NCBI GenBank assembly: GCA_013821825.1
Contig: PNJK01000030.1
Location: 1 to 39,760 of the forward strand
DNA from: Rhodobacter sp.
GTDB taxonomy: Bacteria; Pseudomonadota; Alphaproteobacteria; Rhodobacterales; Rhodobacteraceae
Length of the DNA: 39,760 nucleotides
Reading direction: 5' to 3'
Part shown: one piece after another, positions 7,810-16,803 of the stretch
How positions within the stretch are numbered: the first letter of the stretch is position 1
How the letters are laid out: the number at the start of each line of letters is the position of its first letter
The notes under the pieces: generated by a model
Database searches by the model: none
Seen by the model: only the letters and a program-made list of their open reading frames with translations
Told to the model about the DNA's origin: nothing
Made by a program: the position numbers and the translations under genes

Positions 7810-9122
7810 GCTTCGGTTCGCAATGCCGCCGCAAAGGCCCCGATGCAACGGCCCTGTTCAAGCCCGGCCTGATTGCCGAAACGGAAGTGGATGCCGCCGT
7901 AAAGCCTTGACATCGCTGCCTCTTCCGACGCCGCGTGGAAGGACGAAAACCCGCGAGGGTCAAAGCCGTCATCTTCGTGCGAGGTGTCTTCGAAGGCGAA
8001 ATTCTCGCCAAAGATCGCGGTCAGCACCGTGGCCGCTGCGCCCGATTGGGTACTGTGGCCCGAGGGGAATTCGGGAAATGGCGGGGTGATCAGCAAAGGC
8101 TCCCAAGCCGGGTCGATCACCCGCCGGATATAGGTGACCGGGCGCAGAAGGTTGAATTCGAACTTCGCGGCCCAGCAGGCGATGAAGGCATCCGCCTGCG
8201 CGATCCCCAGCTTTGCCAAGACGCCCGCCGTCACTTCGGCAGACAGCCCGTCGCGATCGGCGATGTCGAGAAGGATCGAGATCCAGTGCCCGGCCGGGGT
8301 GGACGACAGCATCGGGTCATCCGACCAGAATCGCGCGATCAGCTTCTGTTCGTCCGTGAGGTTGCGGCTGATCTCATAGACCTCAAGCGCCGTCGCATGA
8401 AACTCCGACCCAGGGGTTTCGTCATAGGCCGGAGGCGCGGCAGGGCCGCAAGCGGTGACCGAGGGCATGACAAACAGGCGGTTCTGGCCCCAGGCCGGCA
8501 ACAGCGGCGCCTGTTGCTGGCGCACAAGGCTGGTCGGCACCCAGTCTTGCGGGCGCGTACCCGGAGTGTAGTCACGGGGAAAGCCCATGTTGTCGATCGT
8601 GGCCCCGCCATCGGTCGCGGCCCAAGCAAGGATATGTTCGGCAATGGCCGTCCCGTGCGCCGCGCTGCGCGCGTGCAGGGCAGGATCAAGACCGTCGGCA
8701 ACTTGCGCGCCAAGCTGGTCGGTCAGCGCCGCATGGGCGCGCTGGCCTGTCGGGCCGGTGTTGCCGAACAAGACTTTTGTCGCCGCAGAAAGGGCATAAT
8801 GCAACGCGGTCGCGGGATCGGTGTCCCCGGATGGCTGCGGGGCAGGGGAGAGGCCGTTCACCTGTCCGGCAAGGCTGACAAGGCCGGGGTTGCCCGCCAC
8901 CAGCGCCTCATGCGAGGTGACGCCCAGATAGCCGAAGGCTCGGCTGGCCACGGGGGGCGAATAGGTCGCCGTATGGCGCACCAGTTCCAGCACCAGCCGG
9001 TGCCAGGTGACCAGAATCCTTTGGGCAAGCTCGTCTCGAGGCGCCGCCCATGCGGGAGAGGCGGCGACGGCCAGCGACAGGGCAAGGAATCGGCGACGGG
9101 GCAGGTGCAGGTGCTGTTTCAT
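7806..9122 (-). CDS. Tat-exported vanadium-dependent haloperoxidase/PAP2-like phosphatase
   Basis: A 438-residue member of the vanadium haloperoxidase/acid phosphatase superfamily. The three signature motifs are intact and in order: K320-x6-R327P328, PSGHS (353-357, general acid H356) and SR-x5-H (S405, R406, H412, the residue that binds vanadate in haloperoxidases). The N-terminus has a twin-arginine type signal (LPRRRFLALSLAV, cleavage near AWA), so it would be exported folded. The ATG at 9122 is chosen over one 12 codons upstream because AAGG sits at a good distance and the signal starts there. Haloperoxidase and phosphatase activity cannot be told apart from sequence. The stop overlaps the CRTAC1 start. 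Confidence 0.88.
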   Translation of the reverse strand: MKQHLHLPRRRFLALSLAVAASPAWAAPRDELAQRILVTWHRLVLELVRHTATYSPPVASRAFGYLGVTSHEALVAGNPGLVSLAGQVNGLSPAPQPSGDTDPATALHYALSAATKVLFGNTGPTGQRAHAALTDQLGAQVADGLDPALHARSAAHGTAIAEHILAWAATDGGATIDNMGFPRDYTPGTRPQDWVPTSLVRQQQAPLLPAWGQNRLFVMPSVTACGPAAPPAYDETPGSEFHATALEVYEISRNLTDEQKLIARFWSDDPMLSSTPAGHWISILLDIADRDGLSAEVTAGVLAKLGIAQADAFIACWAAKFEFNLLRPVTYIRRVIDPAWEPLLITPPFPEFPSGHSTQSGAAATVLTAIFGENFAFEDTSHEDDGFDPRGFSSFHAASEEAAMSRLYGGIHFRFGNQAGLEQGRCIGAFAAALRTEA

Positions 9123-9191
9123 GGCCGACCTTATGCCAAGCAGGAGCGGGGCAGGCAAGTGCCGTCCCGGCAGGTCACCCGGCCCGCTATC

Positions 9192-10565
9192 TCAGCCCCG
9201 TCCGGTCAGGAAGTTGCCCAAAGTTGCTAGCCGCGACGGCCCCGCCCCTGGCCGCGCCTCGCGCCGGTCCGCGGCGTTCAGAAGGGCATACATGCCGGTC
9301 ACGCCGAGCCAGCGAAACGGCTCCGGCTCCCAGGCGCGGACGCGGCGGTTGACCCAGGGCAGATGCACCAGGTCGCTGTCGCGGCCAAGCGCCAGATCGG
9401 CCAGCGTCCGCCCTGCCAGGTTCGAGGTCGAGACCCCGACGCCGACATAGCCCCCCGCCCAGCCAAGTCCGGTCGCCGGGTCAAGCCCCACCGTAGCACA
9501 CCAGTCGCGCGGCACGCCAAGGACGCCGCACCAGGCGTGATCAATCATCGCCTGCCGCGCGGCGGGGAAATGCCGGTGCAAGATCGCGGTCAGGCGGCGG
9601 ATCGTTTCCGGGTCCGGCGCGCCGTTGGTATCAAGGTTCGATCCGAACCGATACGGCACGCCCCGGGCGCCCACGGTAATCCGCCCCTCGCGCGTGCGCT
9701 GGAAATAGCAATAGGCATTGGCGAAATCACCAAGGATTTCATGGCCATCCCAGCCGATCTGTGCCCAGATCTCGTCAGACAAAGGCTCGGTCGCGATCTG
9801 GGCCGAGTTCAGCGGCAGCCAGTCGCGCTTCAATCCCGGAAGGCCCGCCGTGAAGCCTTCGGTGCAGCGCAGGATCACCGGGGCGCGGACAACGCCCCGG
9901 TCGGTCGTCACCAGACCCTTTTCATAGCCGGTGACGGTGGTTCCCTCGACCAGCCGCACGCCCAGCCGCTCGACCGCCGCCGCAAGACCGCGCACCAGCT
10001 TGGCCGGTTGCACCCGGGCGACGTTCGTCACCACCATCGCCCCGAGCGCTCCGGGAATGCGGATGCGGTCGGCAAGGTCGGCCGCACCCATCTCAAACAC
10101 CCGGTCGTCTTCGCCCCAATGGCGGCGAAGCGCCACTTCGGCCCGCATGCGGCTGACCTGCGCCGGGTACGTGGCCACCATCAGCTCTTCCGTGCGGTGG
10201 ATATCGGCGTCGATCCCTTCCGCCTCGGCGACACGGATCACCTCGTCCACCGTGCCGTTCATCGCCTCGACCATCGCGCGGAGCGCATGTTCCGAAGCGG
10301 TCTGCAGATAGCGCCGGTGGCTCCAGGCAAAGCCGCCGGTCAGCCAGCCGCCATTGCGCCCCGAGGCACCGAAGCCGGCGAAATCCTTCTCGATCACCAG
10401 CACGTCCAGCGATGGGCTGGCCTGCTTCAGGTAATAGGCAGTCCAGAGGCCGGTATAGCCCGCCCCGATGATCGCCACATCCGCCGTGCCGTCCCCGGCA
10501 AGCGCGGCTCGCCGGTAGGGCAGGCCGATGTCGGCATACCAGAAAGACACTTCGCCGATCTTCAT
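9192..10565 (-). CDS. DAO-type FAD-dependent oxidoreductase (PuuB/OrdL-like)
   Basis: A 457-residue flavoprotein. The Rossmann FAD motif IIGAGYTGLWTAYYL lies near residues 33-47, followed by VIEKD (ribose-binding acid) and the GASGRNGG segment typical of glycine/amine oxidases of the DAO family. The C-terminal GWAGGYVGVGVSTSNLAGRTLADL is the second FAD-contacting region. Relatives oxidise secondary amines such as gamma-glutamylputrescine or N-methyl amino acids; the substrate is not deducible. The ATG at 10565 (MKIGEVSFWY) is chosen because GGGGA precedes it and longer starts run into the tRNA at 10583-10659. The gene starts 17 bp after the tRNA. Confidence 0.88.
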   Translation of the reverse strand: MKIGEVSFWYADIGLPYRRAALAGDGTADVAIIGAGYTGLWTAYYLKQASPSLDVLVIEKDFAGFGASGRNGGWLTGGFAWSHRRYLQTASEHALRAMVEAMNGTVDEVIRVAEAEGIDADIHRTEELMVATYPAQVSRMRAEVALRRHWGEDDRVFEMGAADLADRIRIPGALGAMVVTNVARVQPAKLVRGLAAAVERLGVRLVEGTTVTGYEKGLVTTDRGVVRAPVILRCTEGFTAGLPGLKRDWLPLNSAQIATEPLSDEIWAQIGWDGHEILGDFANAYCYFQRTREGRITVGARGVPYRFGSNLDTNGAPDPETIRRLTAILHRHFPAARQAMIDHAWCGVLGVPRDWCATVGLDPATGLGWAGGYVGVGVSTSNLAGRTLADLALGRDSDLVHLPWVNRRVRAWEPEPFRWLGVTGMYALLNAADRREARPGAGPSRLATLGNFLTGRG

Positions 10566-10582
10566 GACCATCCCCGGCAAGC

Positions 10583-10659
10583 TGGTAGGCCCGGAGGGAC
10601 TCGAACCCCCAACCAAGGCGTTATGAGCGCCCTGCTCTAACCAATTGAGCTACAGGCCC
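10583..10659 (-). tRNA. ileX: tRNA with CAT anticodon, probably tRNA-Ile2 (lysidine-34)
   Basis: A 77-nt cloverleaf with encoded CCA. The acceptor is GGGCCTG paired with CGGGCCT, the D-stem GCTC/GAGC, the anticodon stem GGGCG/CGCCT with loop CTCATAA (anticodon CAT), and the T-loop TTCGAGT. CAT can mean elongator Met, initiator Met or Ile2. The C4-G69 and C5-G68 acceptor pairs and the G27-U43/G28-C42 anticodon pairs match the features TilS recognises in E. coli tRNA-Ile2, whereas E. coli elongator Met has U4-A69/A5-U68 and C27-G43. I therefore favour Ile2, which reads AUA after lysidine modification. Both G1-U72 and U6-G67 are wobble pairs. Confidence 0.9.
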
Positions 10660-10768
10660 GTAGCGGATCCTGCCTAGCATAAAGGGCAGGGCGGTCAAGC
10701 ATCCGGGCCTTTATTGCGAAGCGTTGCGGAAACGCGTATGGGGGCCGCGACAGTGATGGAGCGGCAGG

Positions 10769-11815
10769 ATGGCGACTGGGCGGAACGGGTTGACCTATGC
10801 GGACACGGGCGTGGATATCGACGCTGGAAACGCGCTTGTCGACCGGATCAAGCCTGCGGCCAAGGCCACAAGTCGCCCGGGCGTGATGGGCGGCCTTGGC
10901 GGCTTCGGTGCGCTGTTCGATCTGAAGGCCGCCGGATACACCGACCCGGTGCTGGTCGCCGCGACCGATGGCGTCGGGACCAAGCTTCGGATCGCCATCG
11001 ACACCGGCCATGTCGACACCATCGGCGTCGACCTCGTCGCGATGTGCGTCAACGATCTGGTATGCCAGGGCGCCGAGCCATTGTTCTTCCTGGATTATTT
11101 TGCCACCGGCAAGCTGGAGCTGGTCCAGGCCACCCGCATCATCACCGGCATCGCCAAGGGTTGCGCCGACAGCGGCTGCGCCCTGATCGGTGGCGAGACG
11201 GCGGAAATGCCGGGCATGTATCACAAGGGCGATTTCGACCTTGCCGGATTTGCCGTGGGCGCCATGGAGCGCGGCGGCGAGCTACCGGCTGGCGTGGCCA
11301 AGGGCGATGTCCTGCTTGGCCTTGCGTCGAATGGGGTCCATTCCAACGGCTACAGCTTCGTGCGCAAGGTTGTGGAACTGTCCGGCCTTGGCTGGGACGC
11401 GGCTTCGCCGTTTGGCGGTGGCTCTTTGGGCGAGGCTCTGCTGACCCCGACAAGGCTTTACGTCAATCAGGCGCTTGCCGCGATCCGCGCCGGGGGTGTG
11501 CACGGCCTTGCCCACATCACCGGCGGCGGGTTGACCGAAAACCCGCCGCGTGTCCTGCCCAAGGGGCTGGCTTGCAGGATCGACCTTTCGGCGTGGCAAT
11601 TGCCGCCGGTCTTCCGCTGGCTGGCCGAAACGGCCGGCATGGCCGAGGCGGAGCTTCTGAAGACCTTCAACTGCGGCATAGGCATGATGCTGGTCGTCGC
11701 CGAAGACCGGGCCGAGGCGCTGACCGCCCTGCTGCGCGACGCGGGCGAGACGGTTTTCCTGCTGGGAACCGTCGTCGAAGGGCAGGGGGTTCTCTACGAG
11801 GGCCGCCTGCTTTGA
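10769..11815 (+). CDS. purM: Phosphoribosylformylglycinamidine cyclo-ligase (AIR synthetase)
   Basis: A 348-residue PurM, full length. It performs ATP-dependent closure of FGAM to aminoimidazole ribotide, step five of purine synthesis, in the cytoplasm. Family marks include the N-terminal [70 protein letters not shown] and the C-terminal [15 protein letters not shown] seven bases before the ATG supports the start. It is the first gene of a purM-purN operon, with the purN start overlapping its stop. It diverges from the tRNA, with 109 bp of promoter space. Confidence 0.97.
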   Translation: MATGRNGLTYADTGVDIDAGNALVDRIKPAAKATSRPGVMGGLGGFGALFDLKAAGYTDPVLVAATDGVGTKLRIAIDTGHVDTIGVDLVAMCVNDLVCQGAEPLFFLDYFATGKLELVQATRIITGIAKGCADSGCALIGGETAEMPGMYHKGDFDLAGFAVGAMERGGELPAGVAKGDVLLGLASNGVHSNGYSFVRKVVELSGLGWDAASPFGGGSLGEALLTPTRLYVNQALAAIRAGGVHGLAHITGGGLTENPPRVLPKGLACRIDLSAWQLPPVFRWLAETAGMAEAELLKTFNCGIGMMLVVAEDRAEALTALLRDAGETVFLLGTVVEGQGVLYEGRLL

Positions 11816-12399
11816 AGCGCGTCGCCATCCTGATTTCCGGGGGTGGCTCGAACATGCTGGCGTTGGTCCGTGACATGGTCGGGGACCACCCCGCGCGCCC
11901 GGTTCTGGTGGTCTCGAACGATCCCGCCGCCGCGGGCCTGACCCGTGCCGCAGCGCTGGGCGTGCCGGTGGCCGCGGTGGACCACCGCGCTTTCGCTGGC
12001 GACAGGCAGGCTTTCGAAACCGCGCTGCTGCGCGATATCGAGGCCGGCCGGCCCGATATCCTCTGCCTTGCAGGTTTCATGCGGATCCTGACCCCCGGCT
12101 TCGTGCGCCGCTTCGAGGGCCGGATGCTGAATATCCACCCCTCCTTGCTGCCGAAATATCCGGGCCTTCATACCCATGACCGGGCCCTTGCCGCAGGCGA
12201 TACCGAGGCAGGATGCACGGTCCATGAAGTGACGGCAGAACTCGACGCGGGCCCGATTCTGGGTCAGGCGCGGGTGCCGGTCCTGCCGGGTGATACCAGC
12301 GCAACCCTTGCCGCACGGGTTCTGGTGGCCGAGCATCGGCTTTACCCTGCCGTCCTGCGCCGATTTGTCGCCGGCGACCGGACGCCGCTTCTGCTTTGA
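11812..12399 (+). CDS. purN: Phosphoribosylglycinamide formyltransferase
   Basis: A 195-residue PurN that transfers a formyl group from 10-formyl-THF to GAR. The start is the TTG at 11812, giving [15 protein letters not shown], the standard PurN N-terminus. It overlaps the purM stop as TTGA, so translation is coupled. Catalytic features are present: [12 protein letters not shown] (Asn and His) and [10 protein letters not shown] (Asp). The same frame stays open back to 10714 through purM, but that upstream part is only the shadow of purM in another frame. Length is normal for the family. Confidence 0.95.
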   Translation: MKRVAILISGGGSNMLALVRDMVGDHPARPVLVVSNDPAAAGLTRAAALGVPVAAVDHRAFAGDRQAFETALLRDIEAGRPDILCLAGFMRILTPGFVRRFEGRMLNIHPSLLPKYPGLHTHDRALAAGDTEAGCTVHEVTAELDAGPILGQARVPVLPGDTSATLAARVLVAEHRLYPAVLRRFVAGDRTPLLL

Positions 12400-12503
12400 T
12401 CGGCACGCGGAAGGGGCGTCACGGGGCTTTCCAACCGGGTTTTCCCTGCTTATAGCGGGGAGACCCCCCTGCGGGATGACCCCGCGACAGCGAAAGGACG
12501 GCC

Positions 12504-13661
12504 ATGCGCACCATCACCACGACAGAAGACCTTGCCGCTTTCTGCGCGGCCGCCAAGGCCGAACCCTACGTCACCGTCGACACCGAATTCCTGCGCGAAC
12601 GCACTTACTGGTCCAAGCTCTGCCTGATCCAGATGGCCCTGCCCGGCGCGAATGGCGACGCGGTTCTGGTCGACCCGATCGAAGGGTCCGACATGTCGAT
12701 GGAACCGCTCTATGACCTTTTCCGCCACCAGGCGACGGTCAAGGTCTTCCACGCTGCCCGTCAGGACCTCGAGATCTTCTTCGTTGAAGGCAATGTCTTT
12801 CCAAGACCGCTGTTTGACACTCAGGTCGCCGCCATGGTCTGCGGCTTTGGCGAGCAGGTCGGTTATGAAACGCTGGTCAAGAAGATTGCCAAGGCCAACC
12901 TCGACAAGACCAGCCGCTTCACCGACTGGTCGCGCCGCCCCTTGTCCGATGCGCAGAAGGACTACGCGCTGGCCGATGTCACCCATCTGCGGGTGATCTA
13001 CGAATGGCTGGCCGCCCAGCTGAAGAAGAACGGCCGAGCGGAGTGGGTCGCCGAAGAACTGGCGATCCTGACCGAGCCCGAGACCTATACCGTCCTGCCG
13101 GATGAGGCCTGGATGCGGATCAAGACCCGCACCACCTCGGGCCGCTTCCTGGCGGTGGTCAAGGCGCTGGCGCGTTTCCGTGAAACCTATGCGCAGGCGC
13201 AGAACGTGCCGCGCAGCCGGGTGATGAAGGACGACGCGCTGCTTGAGCTTGCCTCGACCCGCCCGGCCACGACCGAGGAACTGGGCCGCTCGCGTCTTCT
13301 GCTGCGCGAAGGCCGCAAGCCGGAGATCGCCGAGGGCATCCTGGCGGCCGTCAAGGAAGGGCTGGAAATGCGGCCCGAGGATATGCCGAAGATTGACGCC
13401 CAGCGCGAACAGCTTCAGGTCAATCCGGCGCTGGCCGACCTGTTGCGCGTGCTTCTGAAGGCCAAGTCCGAAAACCTTGGCGTGGCCCCGCGCCTGATTG
13501 CCTCAAGTGCCGATCTGGACGCGATTGCCGCCGGGGAACGCGATGTCCCCGCCCTGGGTGGCTGGCGGCGCGAGGCATTCGGCACAGATGCCATGCGTCT
13601 TTGCCGGGGCGAAATCGCCCTTTCTGCCAAGGGCAGCGAAGTCCGGGTCGTGGATCTTTGA
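12504..13661 (+). CDS. rnd: Ribonuclease D
   Basis: A 385-residue 3'-5' exoribonuclease of the DEDD family, acting in tRNA 3' maturation. The exonuclease domain has D26-x-E28 (VDTEFLRE), the second motif in VFHAARQDLEIFF and the third in DYALADVTHL. An HRDC domain follows at about residues 205-285. AAAGGA lies well placed before the ATG. It follows purN by 104 bp; that gap holds a small dyad (GCGGG/CCCGC near 12472-12486) but no clear terminator. The purM-purN-rnd order is, to my knowledge, common in Rhodobacteraceae. Confidence 0.95.
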   Translation: MRTITTTEDLAAFCAAAKAEPYVTVDTEFLRERTYWSKLCLIQMALPGANGDAVLVDPIEGSDMSMEPLYDLFRHQATVKVFHAARQDLEIFFVEGNVFPRPLFDTQVAAMVCGFGEQVGYETLVKKIAKANLDKTSRFTDWSRRPLSDAQKDYALADVTHLRVIYEWLAAQLKKNGRAEWVAEELAILTEPETYTVLPDEAWMRIKTRTTSGRFLAVVKALARFRETYAQAQNVPRSRVMKDDALLELASTRPATTEELGRSRLLLREGRKPEIAEGILAAVKEGLEMRPEDMPKIDAQREQLQVNPALADLLRVLLKAKSENLGVAPRLIASSADLDAIAAGERDVPALGGWRREAFGTDAMRLCRGEIALSAKGSEVRVVDL

Positions 13662-13674
13662 CCTGACCGGCGCC

Positions 13675-14133
13675 TCAGCGCCCGGCCGACCTGGCGTTTC
13701 CGGCGCCTTGCACGACAATCTCGCGCACCGCGTCCAGCTTGTAGTCGGAAATGTAGATCGCCACCTCGACCTCACGCGACCGGGGGGTGTTCACATCCGT
13801 CTTGGTGATGGGCGGCAGCAGCCGGAATTCGTAGACCAGCACCCCGTTCTCATCCAGCGGCAGCGGCACCAGTTCCGCCGACCACCAGCCTTGCGTCGGG
13901 GTCAGGCCTGTGGCACGCACAATCGCCCCGCCGGGCATCGGCTCGACCGACATCGACAGCACCGCCTCGACCAGGGGGCGCGGATCGGCGCTCTCGCCCG
14001 GAAGGACGATGGTTTCGCGCGGCTCGGACCGCTTGAACCAGTTGAGCGGGTTCAGCTTACTGTCACGCACCCCGCCACAGCCGACCAGGGCGGTGAAGAG
14101 AACGGCAATCAGCAGAGGGCGGGCAACAGGCAT
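13675..14133 (-). CDS. Small lipoprotein of unknown function
   Basis: A 152-residue protein with a lipoprotein signal: the ATG at 14133 gives MPVARPLLIAVLFTALVGC, with lipobox LVGC and Cys19 as the acylation site. AGGA lies nine bases upstream; a longer start at 14196 would bury the signal. The mature part is Pro/Glu/Val-rich, with predicted beta strands (GGAIVRATGL, VLVYEFRLLPP, VEVAIYISDY). I do not recognise a named family. Convergent with rnd, 13 bp apart, the two ends sharing the dyad GGCGC-CTCA-GCGCC at 13669-13682. Confidence 0.8.
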   Translation of the reverse strand: MPVARPLLIAVLFTALVGCGGVRDSKLNPLNWFKRSEPRETIVLPGESADPRPLVEAVLSMSVEPMPGGAIVRATGLTPTQGWWSAELVPLPLDENGVLVYEFRLLPPITKTDVNTPRSREVEVAIYISDYKLDAVREIVVQGAGNARSAGR

Positions 14134-14255
14134 GGCAGCTTTCCTGAAAGACTGCCCCTTGGGTAGCCGATGGGGCGGCGTTTGAAAAGCGCTCATGCAG
14201 GGCTGGACACATCGGCAGGTGCGGCTTACCTCAAGCCCCAGCAGGGGGATGGGTC

Positions 14256-14663
14256 ATGGCCACCGAAGCCTTTGAAGAACTCGCGGAAACCTTCGAATTC
14301 CTTGACGACTGGGAAGACCGCTATCGTCATGTGATCGAGCTTGGCAAGGCGATGCCGCCGCTTGATGACAGCTTCAAGGTGCCCGCGCTGAAGGTGCAGG
14401 GCTGCGCAAGTCAGGTTTGGCTGCGCCCGATCATCGACAAAGGCCGCTTCGATTTCCAAGGCGACAGCGATGCGATGATCGTGCGCGGGCTGATCGCTAT
14501 CTTGCATGCGCTTTATGCGGGCGTGCCAGTGGCCGAGGTGGCAAAGGTCGACGCGGCGGCGGAACTGGGCCGTCTGGGCCTGAACGACCACCTCAGCGCG
14601 CAACGGTCGAACGGCCTGCGGGCAATGGTCGCGCGGATCCGCGAAACCGCTGGCCGCGCGTGA
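14256..14663 (+). CDS. sufE: SufE-family cysteine desulfuration protein
   Basis: A 135-residue SufE. It accepts sulfane sulfur from the desulfurase SufS and passes it to the Fe-S scaffold. The acceptor cysteine is C50 in the conserved VQGCASQVW. The rest shows the standard SufE pattern (FEFLDDWEDRYRHVIELG at the N-terminus, FQGDSDAMIVRGLIAIL in the middle, GLNDHLSAQRSNGLRAM at the end). The gene stands alone, not in a suf operon, as is usual for this stand-alone paralogue. Its last 71 bp overlap the 3' end of the DUF427 gene on the other strand. Confidence 0.95.
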   Translation: MATEAFEELAETFEFLDDWEDRYRHVIELGKAMPPLDDSFKVPALKVQGCASQVWLRPIIDKGRFDFQGDSDAMIVRGLIAILHALYAGVPVAEVAKVDAAAELGRLGLNDHLSAQRSNGLRAMVARIRETAGRA

Positions 14664-14991
14664 TCGTGACCTTGTCGGCGTAAAACGCCAGACACTCCCG
14701 GATCGCGGCCATGTCGTGCAGGGGGTCCTCACAGGACCAGACGGCATTTTCCAGCACACCCGACGGCGTGCCGATTGAATAATCGCTGGCCTTGCCCTTC
14801 CAGGGGCAAGTTGACGCCCGTGTCGTCCGGTCCAGCGGAGCCATGTCGATATCCGTGCGCGGAACATGGACAACGGGGGGACAGCGGCCCTCGCGCAGGT
14901 CCAGCGCATCGGCTGACGTGCCAAGACCCATCTCCACGACGGACACGCTGACCGGGTCCTTGATCGGGGTGACGGAGATGTAGCTGGCCAT
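14593..14991 (-). CDS. DUF427 domain protein
   Basis: A 132-residue member of the DUF427 family, recognised from CPWKGKASDYS and the preceding VPRTDIDM region, with WSCEDPLHDM following. Function is unknown. The ATG at 14991 (MASYISVTPIK) has GGGG eight bases upstream and comes 12 bp after the aminopeptidase P stop, suggesting one operon. A TTG at 15003 is possible but less likely. The C-terminal ~20 residues (GQRFRGSARPLP...) are read from DNA antisense to sufE and look unlike the family, so the natural end may have been extended past an ancestral stop. Confidence 0.85.
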   Translation of the reverse strand: MASYISVTPIKDPVSVSVVEMGLGTSADALDLREGRCPPVVHVPRTDIDMAPLDRTTRASTCPWKGKASDYSIGTPSGVLENAVWSCEDPLHDMAAIRECLAFYADKVTITRGQRFRGSARPLPAGRSTVAR

Positions 14992-15003
14992 CGAAAACCC
15001 CAA

Positions 15004-16803
15004 TCAGATCGGAGCGCAGGCGCCTTTCAACCACTCAAGGGTAGCATCCGAAACGCGCGGGGCAAGTTTTTCCAAAACTGCTGCGTGATAGGCATTCAGC
15101 CAGTCCCGTTCGCCCGGCGACAGGGCCGAGGCCAGCACCAGCCGCCGGTCGAAGGGCGCGAAAGTCAGCGTCTCGAAAGCCAGCTGCGCCCGGTTGTCGC
15201 CCAAGGGCGCTGCAGGTTCGACCACGATCAGATTCTCCAGCCGGATGCCGAAGGCGCCTTCCCGGTAATAGCCGGGCTCGTTCGACAGGATCATCCCGGG
15301 TTCCAGCGGCACATCCGACAACCGGCTGATCCGCTGCGGCCCTTCGTGTACAGACAGGAAGGCTCCGACGCCATGGCCGGTGCCGTGGTCATAGTCCTGC
15401 CCGGCCAGCCAGAGGGGAAAGCGCGCCAGGGCGTCGATATCGCGCCCCGCCAGCCCCTTCGGAAACCGCACCCGGCTGATGGCGATCATGCCTTGCAGCA
15501 CGCGGGTATAACATCCCCGCGCCTCATCCCCCGGATCACCCACCGCGATCGTGCGGGTGATGTCAGTGGTACCGTCCGGGTACTGCCCGCCCGAATCGAC
15601 CAGCAGCAACTCGTCCCGGCGGATCGGGCGATTCGAAGCCTCGGTCACCCGGTAATGAATGATCGCCCCATTCGGCCCCGCGCCGCAGATCGTGTCAAAA
15701 CTGATGTCATGCAGCGAGTTCGTCGCGCGCCGGAAGCCTTCCAGCGCCTGCACCACTGCAATCTCTGTCAGCCTGCCCTTCGGAGCCTGATCGTCCAGCC
15801 AGCGCAGGAACTCAGCCATCGCCGCCCCGTCGCGCAGATGCGCCTCACGGGTGGCGGCAATCTCGGCCGCGTTCTTGCGCGCCTTTGGCAGCTTGCAGGG
15901 GTCGTCACCCCAGGCAACCGGGATTCCGGCGGCCGTCAGAAACTCCGACACCGCCAGGGGTGCCGAGACCTTGTCGACCCGCACCGCCCCTTGAAGAGCA
16001 CGCAGGCAAGGCACGAACGCCTCTGTCGGATGCAGCGTCACCTCCGGCCCAAGATGGGCAAGGGTGTCGCTGTCGAACTTGTCCGCCGCTGCGAACAGCT
16101 GCACCTGCCCGTCGGCCATGAGGATCGCGAAACCCTGCAGGACCGGGTTCTTCGGAACATCCGCGCCACGGATGTTCAACAGCCAGCAGATCGAGTCGGG
16201 CAAGGTCAGGACCGCTGCCGCCTGACCCGCCACTCGCAAGCTCTCAGCCAGTCGCGCCCGCTTGGCGGCAGAGCTTTCTCCCGCCAAAGCATCAGGGTGG
16301 ACAAACGCCCTGCCAACCGGTGGCAAAGGCTGGTCCGGCCAGATGGCGTCAATCGGATTAATGTCGCACGGCCAAATGGATACGCCTGTATTCTCAAGTA
16401 CTCTCTTAAGAGTCTCGATCTCCTCCGCCGTGTGCAGCCAGGGATCAAACCCAAGCTTGCCAGCCGCCAGGTTACCTTTGATCCAGTCTCCCGGCTTCAC
16501 CTCGGGCCAGGCCACCGGAGTGAACGCCCCAAGGTCAACCTGCGCCTTCACCTGCGTCCGGTAGCGTCCGTCGATGAAGACCCCCGCCACGTCGGGCAAT
16601 ACGATGCAGAACCCCGCCGACCCGGTGAATCCGGTCAGCCATTGCATGCGCTCATCCCGCGCGGCCACATACTCGCCTTGATGCGCATCCGCGCGTGGCA
16701 CGAGAAACCCGTCCAGCCCCATCTCGCGCAGCTTCGTCCGTAACGCTGCCAGCCTTGGTGGTCCCTGATCCGGCGAGGAATGGCTTTCAAAGCTTTGAAA
16801 CAC
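15004..16803 (-). CDS. pepP: Xaa-Pro aminopeptidase (aminopeptidase P, M24B)
   Basis: A 599-residue cytoplasmic metallopeptidase that removes an N-terminal residue preceding proline. It contains two creatinase-type N-terminal domains and a C-terminal pita-bread domain. Metal ligands are visible in LLVDSGGQYPDGTTDITRT (two Asp), HGTGHGVG (His), SNEPGYY (Glu) and IRLENLIVV (Glu). The three-domain form is about this length. The frame is open to 16932, but GTG at 16803 gives MFQSFESH... with AGAGGA at a good distance. The upstream part would be read from an intergenic repeat. It is followed 12 bp on by the DUF427 gene. Confidence 0.93.
   Translation of the reverse strand: MFQSFESHSSPDQGPPRLAALRTKLREMGLDGFLVPRADAHQGEYVAARDERMQWLTGFTGSAGFCIVLPDVAGVFIDGRYRTQVKAQVDLGAFTPVAWPEVKPGDWIKGNLAAGKLGFDPWLHTAEEIETLKRVLENTGVSIWPCDINPIDAIWPDQPLPPVGRAFVHPDALAGESSAAKRARLAESLRVAGQAAAVLTLPDSICWLLNIRGADVPKNPVLQGFAILMADGQVQLFAAADKFDSDTLAHLGPEVTLHPTEAFVPCLRALQGAVRVDKVSAPLAVSEFLTAAGIPVAWGDDPCKLPKARKNAAEIAATREAHLRDGAAMAEFLRWLDDQAPKGRLTEIAVVQALEGFRRATNSLHDISFDTICGAGPNGAIIHYRVTEASNRPIRRDELLLVDSGGQYPDGTTDITRTIAVGDPGDEARGCYTRVLQGMIAISRVRFPKGLAGRDIDALARFPLWLAGQDYDHGTGHGVGAFLSVHEGPQRISRLSDVPLEPGMILSNEPGYYREGAFGIRLENLIVVEPAAPLGDNRAQLAFETLTFAPFDRRLVLASALSPGERDWLNAYHAAVLEKLAPRVSDATLEWLKGACAPI

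Noticed and set aside
7573-9230. Plus-strand ORFs opposite the haloperoxidase/CRTAC1 pair
   Set aside because: Shadows; the minus strand carries intact motifs and signal peptides.
10714-12399. A 561-codon frame suggesting a large fusion upstream of purN
   Set aside because: Only the last 195 codons are PurN; the upstream part is purM read in another frame. The TTG at 11812 is the real start.
13669-13682. Dyad GGCGC-CTCA-GCGCC between rnd and the lipoprotein as a bidirectional terminator
   Set aside because: The stem is only 5 bp and there is no T-run on either side; too weak to call.
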